64,000 bases of DNA from Myrica gale. Its lineage: Eukaryota; Streptophyta; Magnoliopsida; Fagales; Myricaceae. This document shows, piece by piece, positions 10,382 through 22,254 of the stretch. The position numbers were made by a program, and so were the translations under genes. Each line of letters opens with the position of its first letter. The first letter of the stretch is position 1. Location of the stretch: NCBI GenBank assembly GCA_963930655.1, contig OZ005608.1, positions 11,656,001 to 11,720,000 on the forward strand, read 5' to 3'. The notes beneath the pieces are model-generated. The model worked only from the letters and a program-made list of their open reading frames with translations, was not told where the DNA came from and ran no database searches.

Positions 10382-13300
10382 TCAAATTGTCACTTGAACA
10401 TATCTACTTGATATCAATTTCACCGCTCTTCTGGAATTCATGAGTATAAAAGAATTTAGGTGAAATATGTTTGGTTCTATCACCTTTAATATGATCTCCT
10501 CTAATCTGTGTGATGCGAGTAGCATTGTCTTCATACAAAATTGTTGGACTGCATTTAATTGATCGAATATCACATTTTTCTTGAATATTCTGAATCACTG
10601 ATTTCAACCAAACATATTCTCGACTTGCCTCTTGAATTGCAATTATTTTAGAGTGATTCGAAGAGGTAGCAAATATTGTTTGCTTAACGGATCTCCAGGA
10701 AATGGTAATACCTCCATAGGTAAATAAATATCCAGTTTGCGATCGTCCTTTATGTGAATCAGATAAATAGCCTGCATCTGCAAAATCAACCAACTAAGCA
10801 ATTGATTCTTTTGGATAATATAATCACATGTCAGTTGTGCCTCAGAGATAATGTAATACTTGTTTGACTTCATTTCAATGTCTCCAAGTTGATGTGGAAC
10901 TGTATCTAGCAAACAAATTAATTGCAAATGCTACATCAGGACGAGTGCAATTTACAAGGTACATTAAAGCACCAATTGCAATGAGATAGGGTACTTCAGG
11001 ACCAAGAATCTCTTCTTCTTGGTCTTTACGACAGAATGGATCTTTCTACACATCTAGTGATTGCACAACCATTGAAGTACTCAAAGGATGAGTTTTATCC
11101 ATATAAAAGTACTTCAAAACTTTTTCAGTATACGTCAATTGATGGACAAAAATTTCGCTTGGAAAATGTTTAAGAAACGGGCTGAGAAAAAATTTAGATT
11201 TTGCAAGATCTTTCCTTTCAAATTCCCTTACAAAATAATTTGCAATCTTTGTGAGCTTTCCTGGAGTCTACACAAAATTTAAATCATCAACTTATACTGC
11301 AATAATTACGAAACTGGATTATGATTTCTTGATAAAATTACACAGGCAAAGTATATTATTATTACCACATGCGTTCGGATTGTTTTAACCCATATAGAGA
11401 TTTTTGCAGTTTGATAGAGCACATGCTTTTGGATGTAAAATTACATGCTTCGGGCATTTTAAATCATTCAGGGATTTTCATGTATATATCATGGTCTAAC
11501 GAACCATATAAATATGCAGTTACGACATCCATTAATCGCATATCTAATCTTTTTGTGACTACTAAGCTGATTAAAAATTTGAACATAATTGAATCCATTA
11601 CGGGAGAATAAGTCTCTTTATAATCAATCCCAAGTCTCTGGGAGAAATCTTATGCGAAAATTCGTGCTTTATATCTTACGACTTTATTTTTCTCATTACA
11701 TTTTCGCACAAATACTCATTTATATCCAGCAAGCATGACATCTTCAGGTGTCTGGACTACAAGTCCAAATACTTCATGTTTGGCTAGAGATTTAACTCTA
11801 CCTAAATTGTTTCTTTCCATATTGGCCAATCATTTCTACCTCAACATTCTTCGACGGATTGTGGTTTAATTTCATCATTACTTCTGATATTGTCAAAAGT
11901 AATTTGAATGAAAATATGTTGTTAACAACAATTTTGTTTCTTTCTAATATTTCTCCTATACTCACATAATGTATTGAGGGGTACCTTTTCCTCTTCATGA
12001 GTTATCTCTTCAAGAGCTACCACTTTTGGGACTATCTCTTCAGGAGATTCTATTTCATGAAATTGTTTTCTAGGAGATTTTTCTTCAAGAGATAGATTTT
12101 TCAATTTTTTCTTGTATTGTGGGAATGGTCTCTTCAGGAGCGCCAATTCCTTTCTTTTTGTGTCTTCAGCTTCTGGAGAATTTTATCTTTAGCACCCAGA
12201 GGTCACAACGCCTTAGACGTGCATTCGATTCATTTGCTACTTGTTGTTCTTTAGTAATATTAATCCGTACAGGGATATTAGTAGTTGAGATGTATGATTT
12301 CACTACCCTGTAATTATCTTTAAACACAGGCAACGAATTTTCACCATCCAATGGCAGAAAAATGGTCTCATTAAAATGACAGTCATCAAAACGTGCTTTA
12401 AAAATATCACTAGTTAATGGTTCAAGATATCTAATAATGGATGGAAAATCAAAACCAACATAAATACTAAGTCTACGTTGAGGACCCATTTTAGTGTGTT
12501 GAGTGAATGAAATTGGAACTAGACAGGAGAACCAAAAATTCGAAGATGAGATATATTCGGAGATTGACCAAAAGCAATTTGAAGAGGAGAATATATATGA
12601 TAAGTAGTTGATCTAATCCGTACCAGTGATGAAGCATGTAATATACCATGTCCCCAAGCAGAAACTGATAATTTTGTTCTCATAAGCAAAGGTCAAACAA
12701 TTAACTGAAATCTTTTTATGAAAGATTAAGCTAAACCATTTTGATTATGAACGTGAGGAACATAATATTCAACATCAAATTCTAATAAATACACAATAGT
12801 TATTAAAAGTTTGAGATGAAAATTCAGCAACATTATCTAATCGAATGCTTTTTAATAGGATGCTCAAGAAAGTGTGTTCTTACTCTAATAATTTGAGCAA
12901 GAAGTCGAGCAAATGCAATATTTCGGGTAAAAAAAAGGCAAACATGTGACCATCTAGTATATGCATCAATTAAAACCATGAAATATCTAAATTATCCACA
13001 TGAGGGATGAATTAGTCTACAAATATCTCCTTGAATTCTTTGTAAAAATAATAGAGACTCAACAACTACCTTTAAGAGAGATGGTTTAATAATAAATTTT
13101 TCTTTAGAACATTAAGTACAAGGATAATCACTTGCTAAAATAATATTTTGATTATTTAAAGAATGTCCATGTGAGTTCTCAATAATTCGACGTATCATTA
13201 TAAATCCTAGATGTCCAAGTCGATCATGCCAAAGCTTAAATATCTTTGGATCAAAGCACTTCTGATGTATTACAATATTTGATTCAACTATTCTTATAGT

Positions 13301-13620
13301 CATATAATATAATCTGGAAGAGTGACTATGCAGTTTTTCCAGTATGAGCTTCTAGCCGATAATCTAGAGGTAATATAAAGAAATTCTTTACTATCTTACA
13401 AGAATATAATATCTCGTCAATACACAAATTTGTTTATTTACGGAGCATAATATAGGCTCTTCCGGAGCCTTCAATCAGGTTTGCAGAATATGATATAATG
13501 TTAAATATTGAAAATACTTTTCTCTTTCAAGATTGTATGCGTTGCGCTGTCTGCTAGACAAAAATCATCATCAACCATCTTGGAGTGAATCAATGCATTA
13601 TATGAATCCATGTTGCTTCA
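10382..13620 (-). pseudogene. Copia pol remnant: protease-integrase-RT-RNase H
   Basis: Reads right to left. A protease remnant at ~13540-13590 has DSATTHTIL in place of DSGTTH. The GAG-pre-integrase motif LWHDRLGHLG lies at 13112-13303. The integrase/RT join is at 12166-12489 (GPQRRLSIYVGFDFPSIIRY). Scattered RT pieces occupy 10930-12100. RNase H at 10404-10793 contains ADAGYLSDSHKGRSQTGYLF, the DADYAGD-like site with the first Asp intact. The family is the TNT1-94-like type recalled from annotation of many plant genomes. Numerous stops and frame changes show it cannot make a polyprotein. Confidence 0.85.
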
Positions 13621-14238
13621 CACATATAAAATATATATATTAATCATCATTAACAAATAAGAATATGAAAAGAAAGTTATATCATTTTATTTCTGTAATT
13701 CCTTGGATTAAGGCAACCCAAGAGAATGGTGAATTGGGTCTCAATACTTTTTTGAAACTCACCCTTTAGAAAGTGTTTGCTAGCTACAAGCCTCACAAAG
13801 AGAAACGATTGCAATAAAAAATTAAACAAAATTATATATATTGCAACTCAAATATGGAGATAAAAAGTAGAACAAGAAATTAGTAGCACAATATAAAGAG
13901 ATAAGGGAAGAGAAGAAAACACAATATTTTTAGGTGGTTCGGCAAACCTGCTTACATCCACCCCTCAAGCTCCTTCACCGAGCCTTGAGGTTTCTTCACT
14001 ATGCTCTCTTCCAAACCAAGGAAAAAGTTTCCTTATACTTGAGCTTGAGAAATACCTCTTCAAGCGTCAAGAACGAGTTTGAGAACAAACCTATCAAAAG
14101 TCCTTCTTTTGATGAACAACCCTCAGCAAAAGGAAACAAGATAATCACTCTCTTAGTAGTGTATAGGTATGAACGAAAATGCCCACTCAAACTCCCTTGA
14201 TGGAGCAGATTTTACAATGAGAAATATCTAGCTCTTAG

Positions 14239-14471
14239 TGATGAGAATCCGAGTAAGGCTTCAAATGTCCTAGTTCAGGTTCCCGTAGAGCCGGTTACGA
14301 GAGAACGAAACAAGAAGTTCAAGGACATACTCGACGAAATCATTCATGAGATATGGGCCCAAGCCCATTCGTGGAGGCCCATCGAAGATGACCCACTTTC
14401 TAGAAGGATCCGGTCAAGAGATATTTTTGGGACTATTCTAGAAGAATCGGATTGCATGGCAATTCTAAGGG
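14239..14471 (+). repeat. Truncated 5' LTR of the gypsy derivative
   Basis: Direct repeat of 15789-16021 with about seven differences by eye. The LTR is cut at 14471, where the leader sequence follows, so the primer-binding region appears lost too. Confidence 0.85.
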
Positions 14472-14564
14472 ATCATTTATTGAGGTTCCTGTTATTCTGA
14501 AATTCACCCCACCCCAAAGTCCTATTATTTTGAGTGAAACACGAGTGAAGAGTGATCTCTATTC

Positions 14565-16050
14565 TTGAGTGTAAACACGTCAGGGAGCGATTTGAGAGGT
14601 CCTTGTTATTTCTTTCGTTCTAACATTGTTTTTGCAGTAATCATGTCTCGTGATAGTGGAAAGAGTGTTGCCAGCGATGATACAAGCCTTGTTGAGCATA
14701 GATTACTTATGGAGGCCTTGTTGAATAAGCTGGGGAAATCTCTGACTGCGAAAATAGATTCAGTCCACAAGACGATGGAGCTCACAAACGAACGGGTAGC
14801 TCAGCTGGAGACGAAGCAACACCAAAACGACCCCAACTTCCGTAGACGGGAGAGAGCACCACGGAAGGAGGAAAGGGAGGACGAAGACGAGCCTTACAGA
14901 TTTGACTTTGAAGAGGAAGGAGATCGTGATTCTCATATTGGCTATAGGAGATATTGAGGACGAAGAGAAGCTAGTTTTCGAGAAGATAACAACTTCAGTG
15001 GTATTAAGATGAAGATTCCGTCTTTTCAAGGGAGATCTGATCCGGAAGCCTATCTTGACTGGGAGCGTGTTTGATTGCCACAACTACTCCGAAACCAAGA
15101 AGGTAAAATTAGCAGTCACTGAGTTTTCTGGGTATGCTATAACTTGGTGGGATCAATTTGTGATAAATAGGAGGCGGAATGGAGAACGACCGATAGAGAC
15201 GTGGGAGGCTATGAAGGCGGTCATGAGAAAAAGGTTTGTTCCAAGCTACTACCACCGGGAGTTGTACAAAAAGCGACAAGATCTTAGAACGGGACGCCGG
15301 ATTGTAGCGGACTACCAAAAGGAGTCGTATGAGTCACAAACGTCCAAATCTGAGATCAAGCAACTTCACCAACGTCGGGATTCAATTGAGCAGCAGTCAC
15401 AAAACGCCCCCAAATTCCGTAGCCGAGAATTCCGTGAGGCATTCCTGGAGTGGGAGAAGAAGATGATAGACTTCATGTATGCTCGTAACAAATCCGAGCT
15501 GAAGCCCACGAATGTTAGCGACGTACCTCAAGAGGATTGTTGCATCATTGCCGAAAATGTCGAGTCCCCCGCTGCCGACGAGCCACAGTTGGAGGGAATT
15601 TCCGCAGAGGACCATTTAGCTTCTGAGGCATTACCATTGGCGGCAACCAAAGCATTGACACCGACACAAGTATATGAGGATCCATATGTTCCGGAGTATG
15701 AAGTTGTCGTTCCCGAGGAAACACCATATAGCGCTCTTTCTGATGTCAGTGATGATTTGAGGACAAATCACTTTCAAGAGGAGGGAAATGATGAGAATCC
15801 GAGTAAGGCTTCAAATGTCCTAGTTCAAGTTCCCGTAGAGCTGGTTACAAGAGAACGAAACAAGAAGTTCAAGGACGTACTCGACGAAATCATTCATGAG
15901 ATATGGGCCCAAGCCCATTCGTGGAGGCCCATCGAAGATGATCCACTTTTTAGAAGGATCCGGTCAAGAGATATTTTTGGGACTATTCTAGAAGAATCGG
16001 ATTGCATGGCAATTCTAAAGGCAAAATCCTTTCCTTTCATGGTCTTTTGA
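14565..16050 (+). pseudogene. Gypsy gag fragment joined to a C-terminal polyprotein frame
   Basis: The first frame (to 14957) encodes a coiled, charged N-terminus ending in a DEDEPYRFDFEEEGDRD-type acidic stretch. A frame break follows. The second frame (15055-16050, ending at a stop) starts in the retrotransposon gag domain: VKLAVTEFSGYAITWWDQFV, then ERPIETWEAMKAVMRKRFVP, and SYYHRELYKKRQDL. At ~15300 gag jumps to unrelated sequence rich in Glu/Pro, then VTRERNKKFKDVLDEIIHEI near the end, similar in style to the TRARAKK tail of some gypsy polyproteins. The frame runs through the polypurine tract and 262 bp into the 3' LTR. No enzymatic domain remains. Confidence 0.8.
15778..15788 (+). other. 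Polypurine tract of the gypsy derivative
   Basis: GAGGAGGGAAA directly abuts the 3' LTR start (TGATGAG), as required for plus-strand priming. It lies inside the open reading frame. Confidence 0.8.
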
Positions 16051-16777
16051 TTATTATAGGAGTGTGTGTCATTTCCTTTTGAAAAGATAAAAGTTGAATT
16101 TTTAAGGATATTAGGAGTGGACGTCCAGGTCTAGAGTTAGGCAAATAAAGAATTGTTTTAATTAGCTTATTATTGTGTTGTTCACGTCCAGCTTCCCTTT
16201 GTCAAATAAGGAATGTTTCATTTCCTTATTTTAGTTGCCTTTTTACGTCCAGCTTGCTTTTGTCAAATAAGGAATGTTTCATTTTCTTATTTTAGTGTAT
16301 TTCCGTCCAGATTTGGTCTAAGTTTTATAGGGAATTTTATTCCCTTGGTCTTATTTTGTTTAGGAAATAAGGAAAATATTTCCTCAAGTGTCTGGTGTGT
16401 TTTAGGCTAGTAAAGTTTTCTTTACTTAGCTAATTTCGAATTTTATTAGGTTTTCTATGTAAGATTTAATTCCTTGTTATTTTCAACCCCTTAAATAGGA
16501 GCTCTTGCATTGTAATTGAAACAGACATTGATTAATGAAATTGTGAGAGTTATTCTCTTTGGTTCTTTGAAGAACTTCTCGAACTTATCGGGATTTCCCG
16601 TGGCGTTCACTTTGACTTATCAAACGGATTTCCATCACCGTTTGTGGCGTCCTCATCATACCGAGGTTCTTGCTTTCCTAAGCAACGGGTCGAGGTTCCC
16701 TTCGAATCCATTCTAGAAACGATCTTGGGTTCCCTATAGTTGTCGGATCTCGTTACGGGATAACGGGGTTCACATCA
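15789..16777 (+). repeat. 3' LTR of the gypsy derivative
   Basis: 989 bp, TG...CA. Its first 262 bp are coding in the ORF that ends at 16050. Three degenerate units around TTTGTCAAATAAGGAATG lie at ~16140-16300. Confidence 0.85.
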
Positions 16778-17011
16778 CTTAGGCTTCACACAATAACAAG
16801 GATGTGAAAATGATGATTTTGTGTGAATGATGTTTGATCAAGGATTGAAAGGTTTTTTATCACTCTTTGCCTTTGTAAAATGATTTTGGACGATCCACTA
16901 TGTTTAAAAGGCGTGAGAATGACTTTATATAGGCCTCATAAGAAAAATAGACGTTGAAAGTCGATCTGTCAAAAATTCATGTCTAGCCGGTCGACCGTTA
17001 TATGAACCGGT

Positions 17012-17160
17012 CGACCGCTGTAGGTTTACGTTACCCAACGATCGTAATGTCAGAGGTCAGAACGACTCTTTTCAGCATTTTCAAAATTAACCGGTTGACC
17101 GCTGTAGGTTTACGTTACCCAACGGTCATAATGTCAGAGGTCAAAACGGCTCTTTTCGGC
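17012..17160 (-). repeat. Tandem duplication with CCGGTCGACCG palindromes inside the copia solo LTR
   Basis: Two ~84-bp units begin near 17012 and 17096 with ACCGGT(C/T)GACCG and share the text GTAGGTTTACGTTACCCAAC. More GGTCGACC-like palindromes occur at 16987-17010 and 17188-17215. Confidence 0.75.
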
Positions 17161-17614
17161 TATACCAAGCAGTCGTAACCCTGGTCGACTGCTTCACGAG
17201 CCGGTCTACCACCTCAACTTAACACATGATCCGGTTGATTTGAAAACTCGATTTTGACCAACTTAAAATACCCAATTTTAAACTATAACTTCTTATTATT
17301 ATATAAAAGGTTTGAAAGTATATTTGAGATATTTTGAAGCCATTAAAATATTTTAAATCTTCAAAACAAGTGGTAAAATAATTCAAGCAAGTTTTGAAGA
17401 AATATGCAAGTGTGTGGTTCAAATCCTTGTTAAAGATGAAGTCTTAGAGTTACAAAGATTACCCTAGCATCTTGAGTCTTTACTTTAAGAGCACTTCCAT
17501 GAAGGTGATGTTGCTTGATCGTTTTGTGCTTACTTTAGATCTTCTTTGCTTCACTTATCAATTACGTTTATTGTTATCATCAAAACATTGATTGTGATTA
17601 AAATCAACAATTTC

Positions 17615-17866
17615 ATCATGAATAGAATACTTTAATTTATTCGAACATTTTTCGTAAAGCTTTAACATTTTATTTTATCACAAAGAAAATACATTAATTT
17701 ATGAGAACATTTTCATCGTCAATCAAATGATCAATTTTTTTTTTTCAGTAGGATTTTCAAAGAAATCCGAAACATTAAGATGAGTAGTATCAACTATCAA
17801 AAGTATAAAGAAAGTTATTATGATCAAGAAAATTTGTTTCTTTTCCTTTCCCATTCAGAAAGGCTT
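17615..17866 (-). pseudogene. Copia gag C-terminal remnant between two nested LTRs
   Basis: Part of the interrupted copia element. The minus strand reads QAFLNGKGKETNFLD, which continues the post-zinc-knuckle tail that ends ...HLVNLY at 21323, across the solo LTR. Stops follow. It connects gag to the protease remnant beyond 13694. Confidence 0.7.
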
Positions 17867-20800
17867 TGTGAGACCCCGTATTTCATTTTGTTATTTACTC
17901 TATGTATTTTTTTTTGGATTTAAATTTAAGGGGTTGTTGTTTGGCCAATGTAAGATGTTAAAATGATTATGGTATTTTGAATTATAAATTTTCCCTATGT
18001 ATTTTCATTATGGTTGTGAAATCATGTTAATATAATTTGTTATATTGATCATGGCCGAATTTCTCTACGGTAGATTTTCTTTATGAATTAATTTTTCATT
18101 GGTCTATTATTATGCTACCATGATTTATTAAATTAAATGCCAAGAATATTGGGAGTGTATTTTATTTCTTATAGATGCTTAAATTCTTAAGTAAATTCAT
18201 TACATATTAATCTATAGTTGTGAATTTCTATGTTAGTGCATGTAGATTATCCTATGTCTTTATTATGTAACCCTAATCTCCATTAGGTAGTCTTAAGCCT
18301 CATTAGGAGAACTAAGTGATAAGTTAGTGTGTTTATAAAATAGTTTAATGAAGAACTAAGTGATAAGCTAGTGTGCTTATAAAGTAGTCCATGTGATAAG
18401 AGAAAAATAAAATATAGTAATAGATAAATGTAAGTCAAGAGAGGAGTAGAATTTACGTGAGTGGAAAGAGGTGTAGAAGTGGCTTTTAAGGGAGAATCAC
18501 GTGAAGGCTTGAAGTAAAAAAGAAAAGGAAATAAATGGAAATGAAGGAGAAGGGACAAAACTTAAATCAGCCACCCATATCACCCAATAGCCATGGGCGA
18601 TACAACCTAAGGCAATTCTCTCACTTTTCTCATATTTTAGGCTAGGTTCATGTTGCTTTCTTTTGCACTTCACTCTTCACCGAAACACTCAGCTCACCCT
18701 TGTGCATTTTGCTTCACTTCAGCTCATTTCTCTCCTTGGTCGAACCCCTTCACTTCTCCAAAGTTTTTCCTTTCTCTTCTTCACGCCATTTCCAGCAACT
18801 CCATCCACCACATCTCACTTCCAGCCTTATCACAACACCTTACTTGCTCACATTTAGTTCACTTTGGTCACTCAAGTGTTGAGGAGTGGGAGAAGCCGAG
18901 AGAGTGAGGATTTGCTTGTTGGTCGAGTAGAGTTGTAGGAGAAAAGAGGTAAAGGATTTGATTTCCTTGCATGTTCATCTCTTCTATTTTCTTTCTTAGA
19001 TTCTGACCATATATATCTTAATGCTAGGTGTTCTTTGTCATCACTAGTGACCAGCCTCAAGGTAAGTTAGAGTTCGGTTCTCTAATGGAAGACTTACTGT
19101 GTTGGCCGAATAAGCTTGTTTTTTGTGTGTTCATTCTCTCTTTGAAAATATGTTGAATAATGGATCCGATTTTGGATAGGATTGTTGAAGTTGTTGTTGT
19201 GATGTTGCTGTTGTTGGAGGAAGGGTTTAAGCCACGGTTTTGGGCTAAAAAGTGATGTTTTGGTTCAAATGTTGGAGATAATGTCATGCATGTGTATAGT
19301 TTACTTGTTGGCCGAATTTTGTGACCTTATTAGATGAATTAGTGCTTCTGATTTGAGGTAGATTATTGATATTTAATGTAATGGATAGTTAAAGTCATGG
19401 ATAGATAATGTTGCATGTGGGATTGGTGACATTTGATGTTGGCCGAATAGACATGAGTTCATTGCTATCCATGCATGTGATTAAAGATAGATAATGGACA
19501 TTGGTGGCCACGGTTTTGCTTAAGCTAGGGCTGGAAAATAAGCTAGCTTGTTAAAGTAGAAATGAACTAGGTGCATGTAGAAATTGAAGTTAAGATCTTT
19601 GAATTTAACTGCTGCCATGTTGCTGAAGTAAACCTAGATCTTGGGTTGTGAAAACATGAGAGAATTATGATGTTTAAAGGTTTGGTCAGTGGCCTTAACC
19701 TAGGGGCAAGTTGGATTAAATTATGATAACTTAATAGAATTATGTAAATAGAAGATAGGGTTCTTTGGAGCCGAATGGTGCTGCTGCCCTTGGTCATTGG
19801 ATGTACTTTTTGTTTAGTTTTCTTAAGGGTTATTTGCTGTTAAGAAGTGTATTGATGAAGTTGATTAGAACAGCAAGTCTAAAAGAGAAAAAGAGGTTAA
19901 GTTGGTGGAGTTTGATAGACATTAGGTTTGGTAAAGGTTAAGAACAAGGAAATTAAGTTGGACACATTATAAGTTGCTGTTATAGACTTAGAATTCTTAG
20001 AATGAAATGTTGTTGCTGAATTTCATGAATAGGCTTTGAAATCAATGATGTCGATGGGAAGAATCAATATACTTAAGCGATCATAAGTGAGATATATAGT
20101 AGTCCAATCAGCAACCTTATTGGAGATGTTTGATGCATGTGTTTAATTGCTTTTCTTCAATTGTTTTATGAAAGCTAGTTAAATAAATCTTTTGTAAATG
20201 AAATCATATTTTCAAAGATGCGTACTTTTGGAAAACCGAAATGTTTATAAGTAATTCTTTGTATGTCTATGTGATTAGTTTCCTAAGCGTATAAGTGACG
20301 TATTTGACTCGCTTGTAGGCGAAACTTCACGTCGAAACTCAAGAAGACCAAGTAAAACTTACATTTTTACGAAAACTGGAATGGTACACAACATGATTTT
20401 ACATGAACAAGCGTGACATCATAAGCAAGCATGACATGACACGAGCATTGCATGATTTCTAAAAGAATTTTTATGCAATGAAAGTAAGAAAGTTTTATGT
20501 CAAGTTAAGTTAAGGGGCTCTGGTCGGTACCGTACCATCAAGAAAGGCACCCATGCCGAAGGACGAATGCGAGAAGGATGGGTGATCCTAGAGGTAAGTG
20601 CAACCACACTGAAGGACGAATGCGAGAAGGTGTGGACCTCCAATGGTCGTGTCTAGCCACACTGAAGGACGAATGTGAGAAGGTGAGCTAGCTCGACTAG
20701 ATGTAACGTCTCCAAGGGAAACAGGGGACGATTCCAATGAGAACGCACAACCCTGACTTCAGGGGTAAATGGAGCGTATGTAGCCCATAAGATAAGAAGT

Positions 20801-21317
20801 GAATACTTTCCAAGGACCATATGTCATTTTAAGTTCAAGAGCACGTTTTCAAGAGCAAGTGCATGTGCATAGGCAAGCATGAAGCATGCATGTATTTCAA
20901 GATTTACGATTATCTATGATATTCATAATTCAGGTCATAAACTCATGTTTACAAGTTTACGTTTTCCCTTACTGAGTCTTTTGACTCACAGTTTTCAAAA
21001 ATGTATCATTCCAGATGTTTCAGGTGAAGGCAGTCAGAAGGATTATCTGTCTTGAGAAGGGAAACCTCTTATGTATTTTGATGTTGTGACTGTTGATCGA
21101 TGTGACCCGTCACTTAGGAAATGTATAGTTTATGTGTTATGTAATTAAGATACTACTCTTATTTTGAGGTCTATTATGCAGTTAAGTCATGATGAGTTTT
21201 GTGGCCTGTCTCTCTCTCGATTCTTTTCCGCTGTTATGTATGGTTAAGTTCGCTAAAGCTCTCTCTGGATTGCTCGCGGCTTCATTGGCCCTACGTGATA
21301 GTGTTTGGGGCGTGACG
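17867..21317 (+). mobile_element. Giant solo LTR of the same gypsy family, copy 2
   Basis: Starts TGTGAGACCCCG and ends GGGGCGTGACG, with the terminal CA mutated to CG. A perfect target duplication GGCTT lies at 17862-17866 and 21318-21322. Length is 3451 bp, with no gag or pol, so it is a solo LTR. It landed in the copia gag just after the zinc knuckle. Shared landmarks with the LTRs at 3816 and 43223 include the TCATGTCGTGC/GCATGACATGA text, the tandem GAAGGACGAATG array and a CCATGGGCG segment. Open frames inside are AT-rich noise. Confidence 0.86.
20556..20682 (+). repeat. Three-copy tandem repeat in the gypsy LTR
   Basis: Units at ~20556, 20611 and 20663 carry GAAGGACGAATGCGAGAAGG (the third has one change), period ~54 bp. 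Equivalent to 4592-4719 on the other strand. Confidence 0.8.
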
Positions 21318-21322
21318 GGCTT

Positions 21323-21870
21323 GGTACAGATTAACCAAGTGTCTTGACGTACGAGACCAATGCCCATTCATCCCACACCGATAGCATTTTCCTTCATATT
21401 CTTTGAGGGTTTATTATGCAAACCTTTTGCCTTTTTTCTTGTTTGGCATTTTCCCACTTTTGGTAGTTCGGTGTTGAAGAATTGTTATTCCACTTCTGGT
21501 GGTTTTGTGTTCTCCTTTTGTTCTTTTTCCAACCATGATCACGATTGTAGTTCTTTTTCTGAAAAGATATCTCATTCACTTCAAGGAGTAAGACTCCATT
21601 CGCTTGGTTGAGAAACAATTGGTCGAGACGGATGATTTTTCATCAAAAGCTCATTATTTTGTTCAGCCACAAGAAGACAAGAAATTAGTTTAGAATACTT
21701 CGTGAACTTTTGCTCTCGATATTGATGTTGTAAGAGCATATTGAAAAAGTAGTGAATGTTTTCTCCAACATGTCTTCGACAGTGACATTTTCTCCACACA
21801 ATATTAACCGTTCAATATAACTCACAAACAGATTTAAAATCTTGTTAGACGTACTGTAGAAGACTAGGGA
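21323..21870 (-). pseudogene. Copia gag remnant with zinc knuckle
   Basis: The minus strand reads ENVTVEDMLEKTFTTF near 21760-21790, then KLISCLLVAEQNNELLMKNH, a Gln/Asn-rich linker, and the knuckle CYRCGMNGHWSRT at ~21360, typical of TNT1-94-like gag. The last Cys of the CCHC knuckle is not seen in frame, and stops separate the pieces. The rest of gag continues at 17866 after the inserted solo LTR. Confidence 0.82.
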
Positions 21871-22074
21871 TGACTCAAATGAGGGTAAAATTGTCTTTTC
21901 ATGTAAGAAGAATGTCACATGTCTGTTAAGTGGGATATAATAACTTCTGTCAATTGAGGGATGAAATTGCATTAAGAATTATAGTTTACAGAGATGAGTT
22001 GCAATGTTTTAAAGTTGGTGAGGGGTATTTGAGAATCAGATGGAGTTTGAGGGGGGAAATTGTAATTAACCCTT
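21871..22074 (-). other. Foreign segment replacing the inner part of the copia 5' LTR
   Basis: It does not match the corresponding part of the 3' LTR or the gag/leader. The minus strand begins GGGTTAATTACAATTT and ends ACCCTCATTTGAGTC, text typical of short Mutator-like terminal repeats. It probably arrived with a deletion of the LTR inner half and the primer-binding site. Confidence 0.4.
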
Positions 22075-22249
22075 GGAATATTGTTGTGTGTTTGTAATAC
22101 ATTTCAAGCCCTATATATATAGACATAGGGTCATACATAGAATTAAAAGGAATTAAGAGAGTACATAATGGTAGAAAAACCAGTGGGTGAGAATAATAAA
22201 AAAGTGTAACGGTCATCCATAATAACCCATAATTATAATATTCATAACA
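22075..22249 (-). repeat. Remaining outer part of the copia 5' LTR
   Basis: Matches 9870-10045 over ~175 bp with scattered differences. It ends at the TTTAT target duplication. Confidence 0.85.
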
Positions 22250-22254
22250 TTTAT

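Larger units (their letters stand above)
14239..16777 (+). mobile_element. Internally deleted Ty3/gypsy element
   Basis: A 2.54-kb element flanked by a perfect 5-bp target duplication CTTAG (14234-14238, 16778-16782). The 3' LTR is 15789-16777 (TGATGAGAATCC...TTCACATCA). The 5' LTR survives only as 14239-14471, about 97% identical to the start of the 3' LTR, and then ~755 bp are missing. Between them are a leader, part of gag and a C-terminal reading frame. Protease, RT, RNase H and integrase are absent. It can only have moved by help from other copies or lost them after insertion. It sits in a copia solo LTR, so it is the youngest layer of this nest. Confidence 0.85.
13694..17609 (-). mobile_element. 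Copia solo LTR (split by a gypsy insertion)
   Basis: The minus strand starts TGTTGATTTTAATCACAATC, the usual opening of one large group of plant copia LTRs, at 17609. It ends at 13694. A perfect target duplication ATTTC lies at 13689-13693 and 17610-17614. Without the insertion at 14239-16777 the LTR is ~1.37 kb. There is no internal coding region of its own, hence solo. Inside, 16985-17215 holds an ~84-bp tandem duplication with CCGGTCGACCG-type palindromes. Confidence 0.82.
9786..22249 (-). mobile_element. Ty1/copia retrotransposon with nested insertions
   Basis: A minus-strand copia element bounded by a perfect 5-bp target duplication TTTAT (9781-9785 and 22250-22254). The 3' LTR is 9786-10045. 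The 5' LTR keeps only its outer ~175 bp (22075-22249). Gag lies at ~21323-21870 and 17615-17866, and protease, integrase, RT and RNase H at ~10382-13620. Removing the insertions 13694-17609 and 17867-21317 with their duplications leaves ~5.1 kb, the normal size for copia, and rejoins the gag at its zinc knuckle. That fit is strong support. All coding parts carry stops and frameshifts, so it is dead. Confidence 0.88.

Noticed and set aside
15055-16050. Treating the 331-codon frame as a novel host gene
   Set aside because: It begins with a clear retrotransposon gag domain and ends in an LTR bounded by a target duplication.
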